Below are positions 44,107 through 51,798 of a stretch of DNA of 64,000 nucleotides, one piece after another. The notes under the pieces are model-generated. The model did not search any database. It saw only the letters and a list, made by a program, of their open reading frames with translations, and was not told where the DNA came from. Location of the stretch: NCBI GenBank assembly GCA_017306865.1, contig JAFKHH010000011.1, positions 124,001 through 188,000 of the forward strand, written 5' to 3'. Positions within the stretch are counted from its first letter, which is position 1. Every line of letters begins with the position of its first letter. A program made the translations under genes and the position numbers. The DNA is from Filimonas sp. (GTDB lineage Bacteria; Bacteroidota; Bacteroidia; Chitinophagales; Chitinophagaceae).

Positions 44107-44178
44107 GTTTCAATAGTTTCATTGTTTACAAGTTTCAGCTTTACAGAAACCTGACAGGTCTCAAAGACCTGTCAGGTT
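44107..44178. repeat. Downstream repeat block of glpF: 31-nt copy of 11588-11618 plus CCTGACAGG palindrome
   Basis: 44107-44137 is identical to 11588-11618 (begins GTTTCAATAGTTTCATTG); both copies start within about 10 nt of a stop codon. 44148-44178 is a palindrome with a 14-bp perfect stem (AACCTGACAGGTCT) and loop CAA, related to 21994-22026. A CTGTCTTTGTGCCTTAGTGGC element follows at 44212-44232. Confidence 0.85.
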
Positions 44179-44263
44179 TAGAGAACTGGAAATGCGACTT
44201 AGTGTTTCTTCCTGTCTTTGTGCCTTAGTGGCCCATTCTCGACCCATGAAACTGTATTATCCT

Positions 44264-44271
44264 TACATTTG
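44264..44271 (+). promoter_or_regulatory. Possible -7 element of pafA
   Basis: TACATTTG matches TAnnTTTG exactly, 55 nt before the pafA start. No convincing TTG lies at the expected distance upstream. Confidence 0.4.
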
Positions 44272-44326
44272 CCCTCTCCCTGCATAAGCCAATCCCCTTT
44301 AATTTTAAACAAGTAACAACACGTGC

Positions 44327-45946
44327 ATGAAGAAGTATCTTATTGTTTTGCTGTCAGCTATTTCATTTCAAACCATTGCACAGCAAAAGCTTAGCAGGCC
44401 AAAGCTGGTCGTTGGTATAGTAGTGGACCAGATGCGTTTAGACTACATTTATCGTTATTACGACAGGCTTTCCGATAATGGATTTAAACGAATGCTCAAA
44501 GAAGGGTTCTCCTGCGAGAATACTTTTATCAGGCATTTACCTTCTTATACTGCCGTTGGGCATAGCACCATTTTTACAGGCTCTGTTCCTTCCATACATG
44601 GCATTACAGGCAACAACTGGATAGACCAGGCAACAGGCAAAAATGTATATTGTACAGATGATTCTACTGTGCAGACGGTAGGTAGCACTTCTGTAAATGG
44701 TAAAATGTCGCCACGTAATTTATTGGCATCTACCGTTACAGATGAGCTAATGCTTGCGACCAACTTTCAATCGAAAGTTGTTGGTGTATCATTGAAAGAC
44801 CGTGCATCCATTCTGCCTGCAGGACATGCAGCAACCGGCGCGTTCTGGTTTGATGATGCAAGTGGCAATTTTATCTCAAGTACATGGTACATGCAACAGC
44901 TACCAGAATGGGCGCAGAAATTCAACGATGACAAACAACCTGAAAAACTGGTAGCTAAAGGTTGGGATACTTATTACCCGATCAATACATATAAACAAAG
45001 CACTGCAGACGATGTGCCTTGGGAGGGTTTATTCAAGGGAGAGAAAGCCCCGGTGTTTCCGCATGACATGGCTACATTCTACAAGCAAGACCATGACAAC
45101 ATCCGCACATCGCCTTTTGGTAATACACTCACGCTGGACTTTGCGAAAGCAGCAGTAAATGGATATGGCCTGGGTACAGGTAGTGCAACAGACTTCCTTA
45201 CCATCAACTGCGCATCTACGGATTACGTTGGGCACAAATATGGCCCTAACTCAATAGAAATAGAAGATGTATATATCCGCCTGGACAAAGACCTTGCAAC
45301 CTTCTTCAGTTTTCTCGACACAAAAGTTGGTAAAGGAAACTATACCGTATTCTTATCCGCAGATCACGGCGCGTCACACGCAATTGGTTTTATGAAAGAA
45401 CATAAAATCCCGGCAGACCTTGTTCAGACAAAAGCTATGCTGGCAGGCTTGAATGCGGTGTTGGCAAAACAGTTTGGGCAAAATGACCTGGTATTGTCAT
45501 TGACCAACTATTATGTAAACTTCGATATGAAAAAAGTAAAGCAACAAGGTCTTGACATCGAAGCATTGAAAAAAGCAAGCATAGAATATATAGAAGTACA
45601 GCCGGGTATTCAATACGTAGTAGATGTAACGAAAGTATCTGAGTCAACTATCCCTGCCGTGTTGAAAGAAAAGATCATCAACGGTTACAATCGTAAACGT
45701 TGCGGCCTTGTAACATTCGTGCCGGAGCCGGGTTGGTTTGAAGGTCCGGCCAAAGGAACTACACATGGTACATGGAATGCACAGGACGTACATATACCAT
45801 TGTTGTTTATGGGCTGGGGCATTAAGCAAGGCGCCTCTACACAAGTACATTACATGACAGACATTGCGCCAACCATCTCTGCACTACTCCACATTCAAAT
45901 GCCAAACGGTTCTATCGGCGAGCCGATCACAGAAGTGCAGAAGTAG
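44327..45946 (+). CDS. pafA: PafA-type alkaline phosphatase
   Basis: 539 residues with a signal peptide (MKKYLIVLLSAISFQTIAQQ), periplasmic. Strong similarity to Elizabethkingia PafA: LVVGIVVDQMRLDYIYRYY with the metal Asp, the nucleophile Thr75 (SYTAVGHSTIFTG), SLKDRASILPAGH with the catalytic Lys/Arg pair, STDYVGHKYGPNS (Asp and His ligands), LSADHGASHAIGF and the late THGTWN His. PafA hydrolyses phosphate monoesters, including phosphosugars and glycerol phosphate, without strong phosphate inhibition. Next to the glp genes it would release phosphate and glycerol from glycerophosphate. Confidence 0.95.
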   Translation: MKKYLIVLLSAISFQTIAQQKLSRPKLVVGIVVDQMRLDYIYRYYDRLSDNGFKRMLKEGFSCENTFIRHLPSYTAVGHSTIFTGSVPSIHGITGNNWIDQATGKNVYCTDDSTVQTVGSTSVNGKMSPRNLLASTVTDELMLATNFQSKVVGVSLKDRASILPAGHAATGAFWFDDASGNFISSTWYMQQLPEWAQKFNDDKQPEKLVAKGWDTYYPINTYKQSTADDVPWEGLFKGEKAPVFPHDMATFYKQDHDNIRTSPFGNTLTLDFAKAAVNGYGLGTGSATDFLTINCASTDYVGHKYGPNSIEIEDVYIRLDKDLATFFSFLDTKVGKGNYTVFLSADHGASHAIGFMKEHKIPADLVQTKAMLAGLNAVLAKQFGQNDLVLSLTNYYVNFDMKKVKQQGLDIEALKKASIEYIEVQPGIQYVVDVTKVSESTIPAVLKEKIINGYNRKRCGLVTFVPEPGWFEGPAKGTTHGTWNAQDVHIPLLFMGWGIKQGASTQVHYMTDIAPTISALLHIQMPNGSIGEPITEVQK

Positions 45947-45979
45947 ATTGTTGTATTGTTATATAGATAAATTGTTAAG

Positions 45980-46012
45980 CGGGTGGCAAATAGAGCTGCC
46001 CGTTTTGCTTTT
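45980..46012 (+). terminator. Terminator after pafA
   Basis: Stem CGGGTGGC / GCTGCCCG (two G-U wobbles) with a 7-nt loop, then TTTTGCTTTT, 34 nt after the stop codon. Confidence 0.75.
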
Positions 46013-46023
46013 AAGGGGGGTGA

Positions 46024-46222
46024 GATTTGAAATTTGATATTTGAAATGGGCGCATTTAACCTTATAGCTCATCTCAAATATTAAATTTCAAATCTTCAAT
46101 TCAAAAAAGTCTCTGCGCCCTTTGCGTATTCTTTGCGCACTCTGCGATAGAAGTATCGCAAAGAACACAGAGGTGACGCAGAGAAGAAACTTATCTCAAA
46201 TTTCAAATCTCAAATCTCAAAT
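46024..46222. repeat. Composite repeat block: TTTGAAAT inverted pair and TCTGCG hairpin element
   Basis: A 26-nt arm (46024-46049, AGATTTGAAATTTGATATTT...) pairs with 46070-46095 at 24 of 26 positions. A hairpin-type TCTGCG/TTTGCG element follows (46111-46183); its two 30-nt inner arms are complementary at 21 positions. A run of TCTCAAATTTCAAATCTC units (46193-46222) ends the block. It separates the pafA terminator from the SAM riboswitch promoter. Confidence 0.8.
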
Positions 46223-46299
46223 CCAGCTCTCTTTCAACCCCTTACATCGTACATCTAACATCGTACATAAAATTAGTCCACTAATTTTGTAGATTTATT

Positions 46300-46329
46300 T
46301 TGTTAATATTAATCTGGCTATTACCTTTG
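46300..46329 (+). promoter_or_regulatory. Promoter of the SAM riboswitch transcript
   Basis: TTG (46300-46302), 19-nt spacer, TACCTTTG (46322-46329): an exact Bacteroidota promoter. The expected start near 46336 is just before the riboswitch P1 helix at 46349. Confidence 0.75.
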
Positions 46330-46348
46330 CCTTGCTCTTTTACAGAAT

Positions 46349-46444
46349 ACTTATCAAGAAAGGCAGAGGGACATGGCCCGTTGAAGCCTTAGCAACCAGC
46401 ATTGTGGCTGGTGCTACATCCATCCGGTTTACGGGAAGATAAGT
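46349..46444 (+). promoter_or_regulatory. SAM-I riboswitch (S-box)
   Basis: P1 is ACTTATC (46349-46355) pairing with GATAAGT (46438-46444). Inside, in order, are the conserved AGAAAGGCAGAGGGA, GGCCCGTTGAAGCC, TAGCAACC, the P3 hairpin ending GGCTGGTGCTA, and CATCC followed by the P4 stem. These match the SAM-I consensus core (AGA-GG-GAGGGA, GGCCC-GA-CC-GCAACC, GGTGC-A-TCC). It binds S-adenosylmethionine and normally lowers expression when SAM is plentiful. No classical terminator follows P1 directly, so the switch may act on the leader ORF or on the hairpin at 46709. The downstream target is a SusC/SusD pair. Confidence 0.95.
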
Positions 46445-46557
46445 TGTACACAGTATCTACTTCACTGTCTAAATGACTATCTGCTTCATCTTCGAAGCCT
46501 CCGCAAACAAAATGTCTTGATGGGTATGAGTAGTGAGCGTGAAAAATTTTATCAGCA

Positions 46558-46677
46558 ATGAAAGACAAAACAGGCACAAGCCACCAGGATCAACATTCTA
46601 CTATCTCTGCTACCTCGTCTTCACGAATGCAACTCATGTGCATGCACATGCGCAGTATGCGTTGCTGTTGCTGCTAA
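46558..46677 (+). CDS. Met/Cys-rich short ORF, candidate leader peptide
   Basis: Frame of 39 codons with a possible internal start at 46627. The last 16 codons encode MQLMCMHMRSMRCCCC: five Met and five Cys in 16 residues, ending in four consecutive Cys codons and TAA. It lies 113 nt after the SAM riboswitch and 31 nt before an attenuator-like hairpin, upstream of susC. This is what a ribosome-stalling leader peptide for sulfur amino acids would look like. A 16-nt palindrome (46635-46650) overlaps some Met codons, so part of the bias may be structural. Translation is not proven. Confidence 0.5.
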   Translation: MKDKTGTSHQDQHSTISATSSSRMQLMCMHMRSMRCCCC

Positions 46678-46708
46678 TCATTTTCCCCTATTCATATATA
46701 ACACAGTA

Positions 46709-46746
46709 AGCTGCTCGTAACAGCATGCTATTGTATTGTTTTTTTT
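46709..46746 (+). terminator. Attenuator-like hairpin upstream of susC (pair 2)
   Basis: Stem AGC-TGCT (46709-46715) with AGCA-T-GCT (46722-46729, one bulge), then ATTGTATTG and eight T (46739-46746). The 3' half (46717-46727) can instead pair with the Cys-codon region of the leader ORF (46661-46671) as an 11-bp helix with three wobbles, so two mutually exclusive structures are possible. A small second hairpin CGGCT / AGCCG follows at 46747-46761. Confidence 0.5.
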
Positions 46747-46816
46747 CGGCTGCAAAAGCCGGACAGGCATTTTATTATCCTTAATCAATCATTCATAGAA
46801 TCTAATAATTAGTAAG

Positions 46817-49800
46817 ATGAACAAAATCCCCAGGTTAATTGCTTATCTGTTAGTGGTGCTGGCTCCCCTGCATCTATTGGCGCAATCAACCACCATTAAA
46901 GGAACCGTGCTGTCGCAAATCGGCCAGCCACTTTCCGGTGTAAGCATATTAATTGATAACACAACCAAAGGTGGCTCTACAGATGCCAATGGTAACTTCT
47001 CTATAAGTGCAGGTGCAAACGCAGTACTTACTTTTTCTTACGTAGGTTATGCTTCCAAAAGTGTAAACGTAAGTGGTGTAAACGGCCCGTTGCAAATACA
47101 ACTCGTATCAGGCAATAACTCATTGGACGAAGTTGTGGTAACAGCATTGGGTATTTCTAAACAAAAGAAATCACTCGGCTATGCAACGCAACAACTGAAG
47201 TATGATGATATTTCTGAAGCGAAAGAAACCAACCTTGTAAACGCGCTGGCCGGTAAAGTAGCCGGTGTGCGTGTAACCAATACGCAAGGTGATATGGGAT
47301 CTTCACGCATTGTAATACGCGGCGAAACTTCGATCAGTGGTAACAACCAACCCTTGTTTGTGGTAGATGGTATTCCTGTCGATAACTCGCAGTTAGGCGC
47401 AGGTGGTTCACGCGACTTCCGCAATGCTATTGCAGATATTAACCCGGAAGATATTGAAAGCATCAACATTTTGAAAGGGCCGAACGCTGCGGCGTTGTAT
47501 GGTTCCCGTGCTGCACAGGGTGTGATCATTATCAAAACAAAAGGCGGCAAAGGCCACCAGGGTTTAGGTATTACCATCAATTCAAATACAACATTCTCCA
47601 ACCTGCTGATTTTACCGGATTATCAAAATGTGTTCGGGCAAGGTGCTGATGGAAAATTCAGCTATGTAGATGGTAAAGGCGGTGGAGTAAATGACGGTGT
47701 GGATGAAAGCTGGGGCCCGAAACTGGATGGCAGGTTGATCCCGCAGTTTTTTTCTAAGGGACAAGCTGTGCCATTCGTTGCACATCCAAACAATGTGCGT
47801 GATTATTTCAAAACAGGTGTTACCTACAGCAATGGTGTTTCCATTGCAGGCTCAGGTGATAAATACGATTTCCGTGTAGGTTTCAACAATGAAAAGCAAT
47901 ATGGCGTAGTGCCAAATAGTGAAGCAGGAAAGAATAATCTTTCTTTTAATGCAAACTATGCACTTACTTCCAAACTGAAGTTAGGTGTAACTGCAAACTA
48001 TACGGTATTGAATGCGCCAAACCTGCCAGGCGCAGGTGGTAAGCGTGCTACAAGTACGATGTTACAATTTACCTGGTTCGGCAGACAAGTGGATATAGAT
48101 CAGTTGCGTGACTATAAAGACGCAAAAGGAAATACTTTCAACTGGAACAATAGCTACTACAGTAATCCATTCTGGATCGCGTATGAAAATACAGTGAGCC
48201 AGAGACGTAACAGGCTTATCGGTACAGTAAACCTGAACTATACTATCATAGATGGTTTGACATTCAACTTCAAAACAGGTACAGACTATTACAACGACCG
48301 CCGCAAATTGCGTGTAGCGTATGGTACAAACGGTACGCCGTATGGTTCTTATGAAGAAGACGCTTTCACGGTGAGTGAAAACAATACGGAAGCAACGTTG
48401 CGTTACAATAAAAAACTAAACAACGATTTCAGTATAGATGTATTAGGTGGTGGTAATATCCGCAATTCCTATTTGGAAGAAAATGATCAGCAGGCGCCGC
48501 GTTTAGCTGTTGCCGGTGTGTACACATTGGCTAACTCAAGAGACCCATTGATCTCTTCCAGCTTTTACTCAAAAAGAAGAACAAACAGTTTGTTTGGCTC
48601 TGCACAGGTGAGCTTTAGAAATTATGCTTTCCTGAATGTAACTGCCCGTAACGACTGGTCATCTACCTTACCTGTTGCCAATCTTTCTTACTTCTATCCA
48701 TCCTTTACGGGAAGTGTAATACTGACAGATGCCTTTAAAATACACAGCGATGTATTGAGCTTTGCTAAGATCCGCGGTGGTTGGTCACAAGTGGGTTCTG
48801 ATGGTGATCCATATTTGCTGAGCAATTTGTACAACTTCAATGCGCCGTTCAATGGCAATCCGCAGCTAACATCTTCTGGTGTGCAACTGAATCCAAACCT
48901 CAAATCAGAAAGCACAAAATCAACTGAGCTTGGTGTAGAGGCAGGCTTCTTTAAAAATCGTGTAAGGCTTGACCTGAGTGTATATAACACAAACAGCGTT
49001 GACCAGATCCTGAAAGTAGACGTAACAGCAGCTTCCGGGTACACACAAAAATTACTGAATGCAGGTAAGCTGAATAATAAAGGTATAGAAGTGCAATTAG
49101 GCGTAACGCCAATAAAGAAAGGTGCGTTCCAGTGGGATGTAGATTTTAACTATGCAGCTAACAGAAGCAAAGTGCTTTTGCTGGATTATGAAGGTAAATT
49201 GCAAAACTACGTGTTAGGCTCCTATCGCAACCTGCAGGTAGTAGCTGCTGTAAATCAACCTTACGGTACACTGATAGGTAATGCTTTCCAGCGCGATGCC
49301 AATGGTAACATCGTAGTAGGCGCAAATGGTTTACCTGTTGCAGACCCAAGTAAAAAAGTATTGGGCAAATACACACCCGACTGGATTGGTGGTGTAAACA
49401 ATAGCTTCTCATACAAAGGCTTCTCCTTCTCCTTCCTGGTTGATGCGAGCTTTGGCGGATCATTATTCGCAGGTACAAACTCTACAGGCCAATATACTGG
49501 TGTCTTAGCATCTACATTGCCTGGCAGGGATGCAGCACATGGCGGCTTGTATTACTACTATCCATCAAACGATAAATCGAAAGTTGCAGTTGCATTACCA
49601 AATGGCGGCAACGCGCCGGGCGGTGAAACGGTATATGAAGATGGTATGATCTACAAAGGAGTTACCAGCGATGGTAAACAAAACGGAACCATCATCTCTG
49701 CTTCACAATACTACAAGTCTACACGCAATATAGAGGAAGCATATGTGTACAGTGCATCTTATGTAAAACTGCGTGAAGTAAAACTCGGTTATACATTGCC

Positions 49801-49996
49801 AACCAAATGGACAAAAAAACTGGGATTAGTTGGTGCATCTGTTGCAGTAGTTGGTCGTAATCTCTGGATCATTCACAAAGACGTTCCGAACATCGATCCG
49901 GAGACAGCCTTTACCAGCGGTAACGCACAAGGTATAGAAGATCTTACGCTGCCAACAGTGAGAAGCTATGGCTTTAACATCAACATCAAATTCTAA
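46817..49996 (+). CDS. SusC/RagA family TonB-linked outer membrane protein (pair 2, SAM-riboswitch controlled)
   Basis: 1059 residues. Signal peptide to about residue 22 (LLAQS), carboxypeptidase-regulatory-like domain (IKGTVLSQIGQPLSGVSILI), TonB-box region SLDEVVVTALGISKQKKSLG near residue 104, plug (PLFVVDGIPVDNSQ, then INPEDIESINILKGPNAAAL and YGSRAAQGVIII), and barrel ending in NINIKF. It is preceded by a SAM-I riboswitch and a Met/Cys-rich leader ORF, unusual for a glycan transporter. This suggests import of a sulfur-containing or methionine-related compound, but the substrate is inference. The paired SusD gene starts 11 nt downstream. Confidence 0.95.
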   Translation: MNKIPRLIAYLLVVLAPLHLLAQSTTIKGTVLSQIGQPLSGVSILIDNTTKGGSTDANGNFSISAGANAVLTFSYVGYASKSVNVSGVNGPLQIQLVSGNNSLDEVVVTALGISKQKKSLGYATQQLKYDDISEAKETNLVNALAGKVAGVRVTNTQGDMGSSRIVIRGETSISGNNQPLFVVDGIPVDNSQLGAGGSRDFRNAIADINPEDIESINILKGPNAAALYGSRAAQGVIIIKTKGGKGHQGLGITINSNTTFSNLLILPDYQNVFGQGADGKFSYVDGKGGGVNDGVDESWGPKLDGRLIPQFFSKGQAVPFVAHPNNVRDYFKTGVTYSNGVSIAGSGDKYDFRVGFNNEKQYGVVPNSEAGKNNLSFNANYALTSKLKLGVTANYTVLNAPNLPGAGGKRATSTMLQFTWFGRQVDIDQLRDYKDAKGNTFNWNNSYYSNPFWIAYENTVSQRRNRLIGTVNLNYTIIDGLTFNFKTGTDYYNDRRKLRVAYGTNGTPYGSYEEDAFTVSENNTEATLRYNKKLNNDFSIDVLGGGNIRNSYLEENDQQAPRLAVAGVYTLANSRDPLISSSFYSKRRTNSLFGSAQVSFRNYAFLNVTARNDWSSTLPVANLSYFYPSFTGSVILTDAFKIHSDVLSFAKIRGGWSQVGSDGDPYLLSNLYNFNAPFNGNPQLTSSGVQLNPNLKSESTKSTELGVEAGFFKNRVRLDLSVYNTNSVDQILKVDVTAASGYTQKLLNAGKLNNKGIEVQLGVTPIKKGAFQWDVDFNYAANRSKVLLLDYEGKLQNYVLGSYRNLQVVAAVNQPYGTLIGNAFQRDANGNIVVGANGLPVADPSKKVLGKYTPDWIGGVNNSFSYKGFSFSFLVDASFGGSLFAGTNSTGQYTGVLASTLPGRDAAHGGLYYYYPSNDKSKVAVALPNGGNAPGGETVYEDGMIYKGVTSDGKQNGTIISASQYYKSTRNIEEAYVYSASYVKLREVKLGYTLPTKWTKKLGLVGASVAVVGRNLWIIHKDVPNIDPETAFTSGNAQGIEDLTLPTVRSYGFNINIKF

Positions 49997-50007
49997 AGGG
50001 TACAACA

Positions 50008-51450
50008 ATGAAAAAAATAACATATCATCTCATTATAGCTTTATCACTTGCAGTTGTGGCAACATCGTGCAAGAAAGACCTGGCGGCACTCAACGTCAGT
50101 CCCAATGCAACGTCTGATCCGCAGCCGGATTACCTGTTGACAGCGGCACAGAAAACAACTTCAGACCTGTACTGGGGAGCAGATAATAACTTCAACTCCA
50201 GTTTGCTTATCATACAACATTGGGCAAAAATTCAGTACACAGAACCTGACCGTTATATCTTTTCCAACAGCAGTTTCACGTCACTGTGGAATACAGGTTA
50301 TGCGCAGAGCATTACCAACCTGAATACCATTATACAACTGCCGGATGAAAAATCAAACGCGAATTATAGAGGCGTTGCGCTGGTATTGCGCTCATGGGTA
50401 TTTAGCCTGTTAACAGATGCTTACGGTAATATTCCATACAAGCAAGCTGGTAAAATACAACAGACCGTTACGCCTGTCTATGACACGCAGAAAGATGTGT
50501 ATTTCGGTTTGCTGGACGATCTGAAAACGGCCATCGCAACATTAAACACAAGCGGCCCTGCAATAGCTGGTGATATTATCTACAGTGGTAAAATAGATCG
50601 CTGGAAAAAGTTGGCCAACGCATTACGTTTACGCATAGCGCTCCGCATCTCTGATAAAGAAAGCGATAAGGCAAAACAAACTATTGCAGAAGTATTAGCA
50701 GACAACAGCGGCCTTATTTCTTCCAATACAGAGATCGCACAGTTTGTGTACACCACATCTCCACAGCAAAACCCAATGGCCGCATGGTTCGATACACGTG
50801 ACGACTACCGCATTGGTAAGACAATTGTAGACAAGCTGAAAGCATTGAGCGATCCGCGCCTGCCTGTATATGCAAGCAAACCAACAGATGCAACAGTAAC
50901 AGATTACGTAGGTGTACCAAGTGGCCTTACAACAACTGATGCCAATAATCTCGGCTTTGCAAAAACATCCAAGCCGGGTACGTACTTCTTAACAGCACAA
51001 TCACCAGCGGTGATCATCAGCTATGCAGAAGTATTGTTTGATAGGGCAGAAGCCGCTGCACGTGGTTATACCAGCGAAAATGCAGAAGCATTATACAAAC
51101 AGGCTATCACTGCTTCGCTCAATCAATACAACATCACTGATCCTAATACGGTTGCCAATTATCTCGGACAGGCAAGCGTGCAATACAATGCAGCTAATTT
51201 CAAAAAATCGATTGGTGAGCAAAAATGGATTGCGCTCTATGGGCAGGGGTTGGAAGCCTTTGCGGAATGGAGAAGGCTTGATTATCCGCAGCTCACACCG
51301 GGTGTAGCAAACGTATTAAACAACCAGATTCCTGTACGCTTCATCTATCCGGGATCGGAGCAAACACTCAATACAACCAATTATAAGGCGGCAGTGAGTG
51401 CGCAGGGTACAGATAACTTATTAACCAAACTTTGGTTCGACGCTTACTAA
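50008..51450 (+). CDS. SusD-like lipoprotein, SusD_2 type (pair 2)
   Basis: 480 residues with lipobox VVATSC (Cys21, followed by KKDLAALNVSP). The N-terminal NVSPNATSDPQPDYLLTAAQ and NFNSSLLIIQHWAKIQYTEP match the SusD/RagB type-2 branch, as do LRSWVFSLLTDAYGNIPY and the late EQKWIALYGQGLEAFAEWRR. This branch is common in pairs not linked to glycosidases. It forms the surface lid of the SusC encoded 11 nt upstream and ends before a terminator, so the operon contains only the two genes downstream of the riboswitch. Confidence 0.93.
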   Translation: MKKITYHLIIALSLAVVATSCKKDLAALNVSPNATSDPQPDYLLTAAQKTTSDLYWGADNNFNSSLLIIQHWAKIQYTEPDRYIFSNSSFTSLWNTGYAQSITNLNTIIQLPDEKSNANYRGVALVLRSWVFSLLTDAYGNIPYKQAGKIQQTVTPVYDTQKDVYFGLLDDLKTAIATLNTSGPAIAGDIIYSGKIDRWKKLANALRLRIALRISDKESDKAKQTIAEVLADNSGLISSNTEIAQFVYTTSPQQNPMAAWFDTRDDYRIGKTIVDKLKALSDPRLPVYASKPTDATVTDYVGVPSGLTTTDANNLGFAKTSKPGTYFLTAQSPAVIISYAEVLFDRAEAAARGYTSENAEALYKQAITASLNQYNITDPNTVANYLGQASVQYNAANFKKSIGEQKWIALYGQGLEAFAEWRRLDYPQLTPGVANVLNNQIPVRFIYPGSEQTLNTTNYKAAVSAQGTDNLLTKLWFDAY

Positions 51451-51494
51451 TCCATACCTGATATCTTTAAAAGTGGTTTTAAGACAGCTCTATA

Positions 51495-51523
51495 AGGGTG
51501 GCTATTCCTGGCCGCCCTTTTTT
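51495..51523 (+). terminator. Terminator of SusC/SusD pair 2
   Basis: 8-bp stem AGGGTGGC / GCCGCCCT (one G-U) with an 8-nt loop, then TTTTTT, 44 nt after the SusD stop codon. Confidence 0.88.
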
Positions 51524-51540
51524 ATGTACGATGTAATGGG

Positions 51541-51652
51541 AGGTACAAATTACGAAGTACTAAGTACAAAGCGAAGAAAAGTGAGTCCTCTCTCTGTGTT
51601 CTTTGCGTGCCCTCTGCGCCCTTTGCGATATAATAACGCAGAGACCGCAAAG
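51541..51652. repeat. GTACGAAGTAC-type and TCTGCG hairpin-type elements between convergent genes
   Basis: 51541-51572 has a TACGAAGTACTAAGTACAAAG element like that at 30096. 51588-51652 is a TCTGCG/TTTGCG element (CTCTGTGTTCTTTGCG, CCCTCTGCGCCCTTTGCG) with a short opposing arm AACGCAGAGACCGCAAAG. A CATCGTACATCTAACATCG element follows at 51769-51795, also present at 46247-46267. Confidence 0.7.
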
Positions 51653-51702
51653 CGGCTCACTATGTGCGCTAATGTGTGGTTAAGCAATCCCTCATTTCAC
51701 AA

Positions 51703-51742
51703 ATACAAAAATCCCGAAGCGTTCTACACACTTCGGGATTTT
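51703..51742 (-). terminator. Terminator of the RRM gene
   Basis: 12-bp perfect stem AAAATCCCGAAG / CTTCGGGATTTT with an 11-nt loop. Read on the minus strand it ends in TTTTTG and lies 57 nt after the RRM stop codon. Confidence 0.85.
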
Positions 51743-51798
51743 CTATTTCAAATGCACCAGTTAGTTTGTACATCGTACATCTAACATCGTACACTGCA

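Noticed and set aside
46389-46577. 62-codon minus-strand ORF across the riboswitch
   Set aside because: It is antisense to the conserved SAM-I aptamer and shows no protein family.
46635-46650. 16-nt palindrome CATGTGCATGCACATG as a transcription factor site
   Set aside because: It lies inside the candidate leader ORF and supplies its Met and Cys codons. It could be a binding site, but nothing else supports that, so it is kept only as a caveat to the leader-peptide reading.
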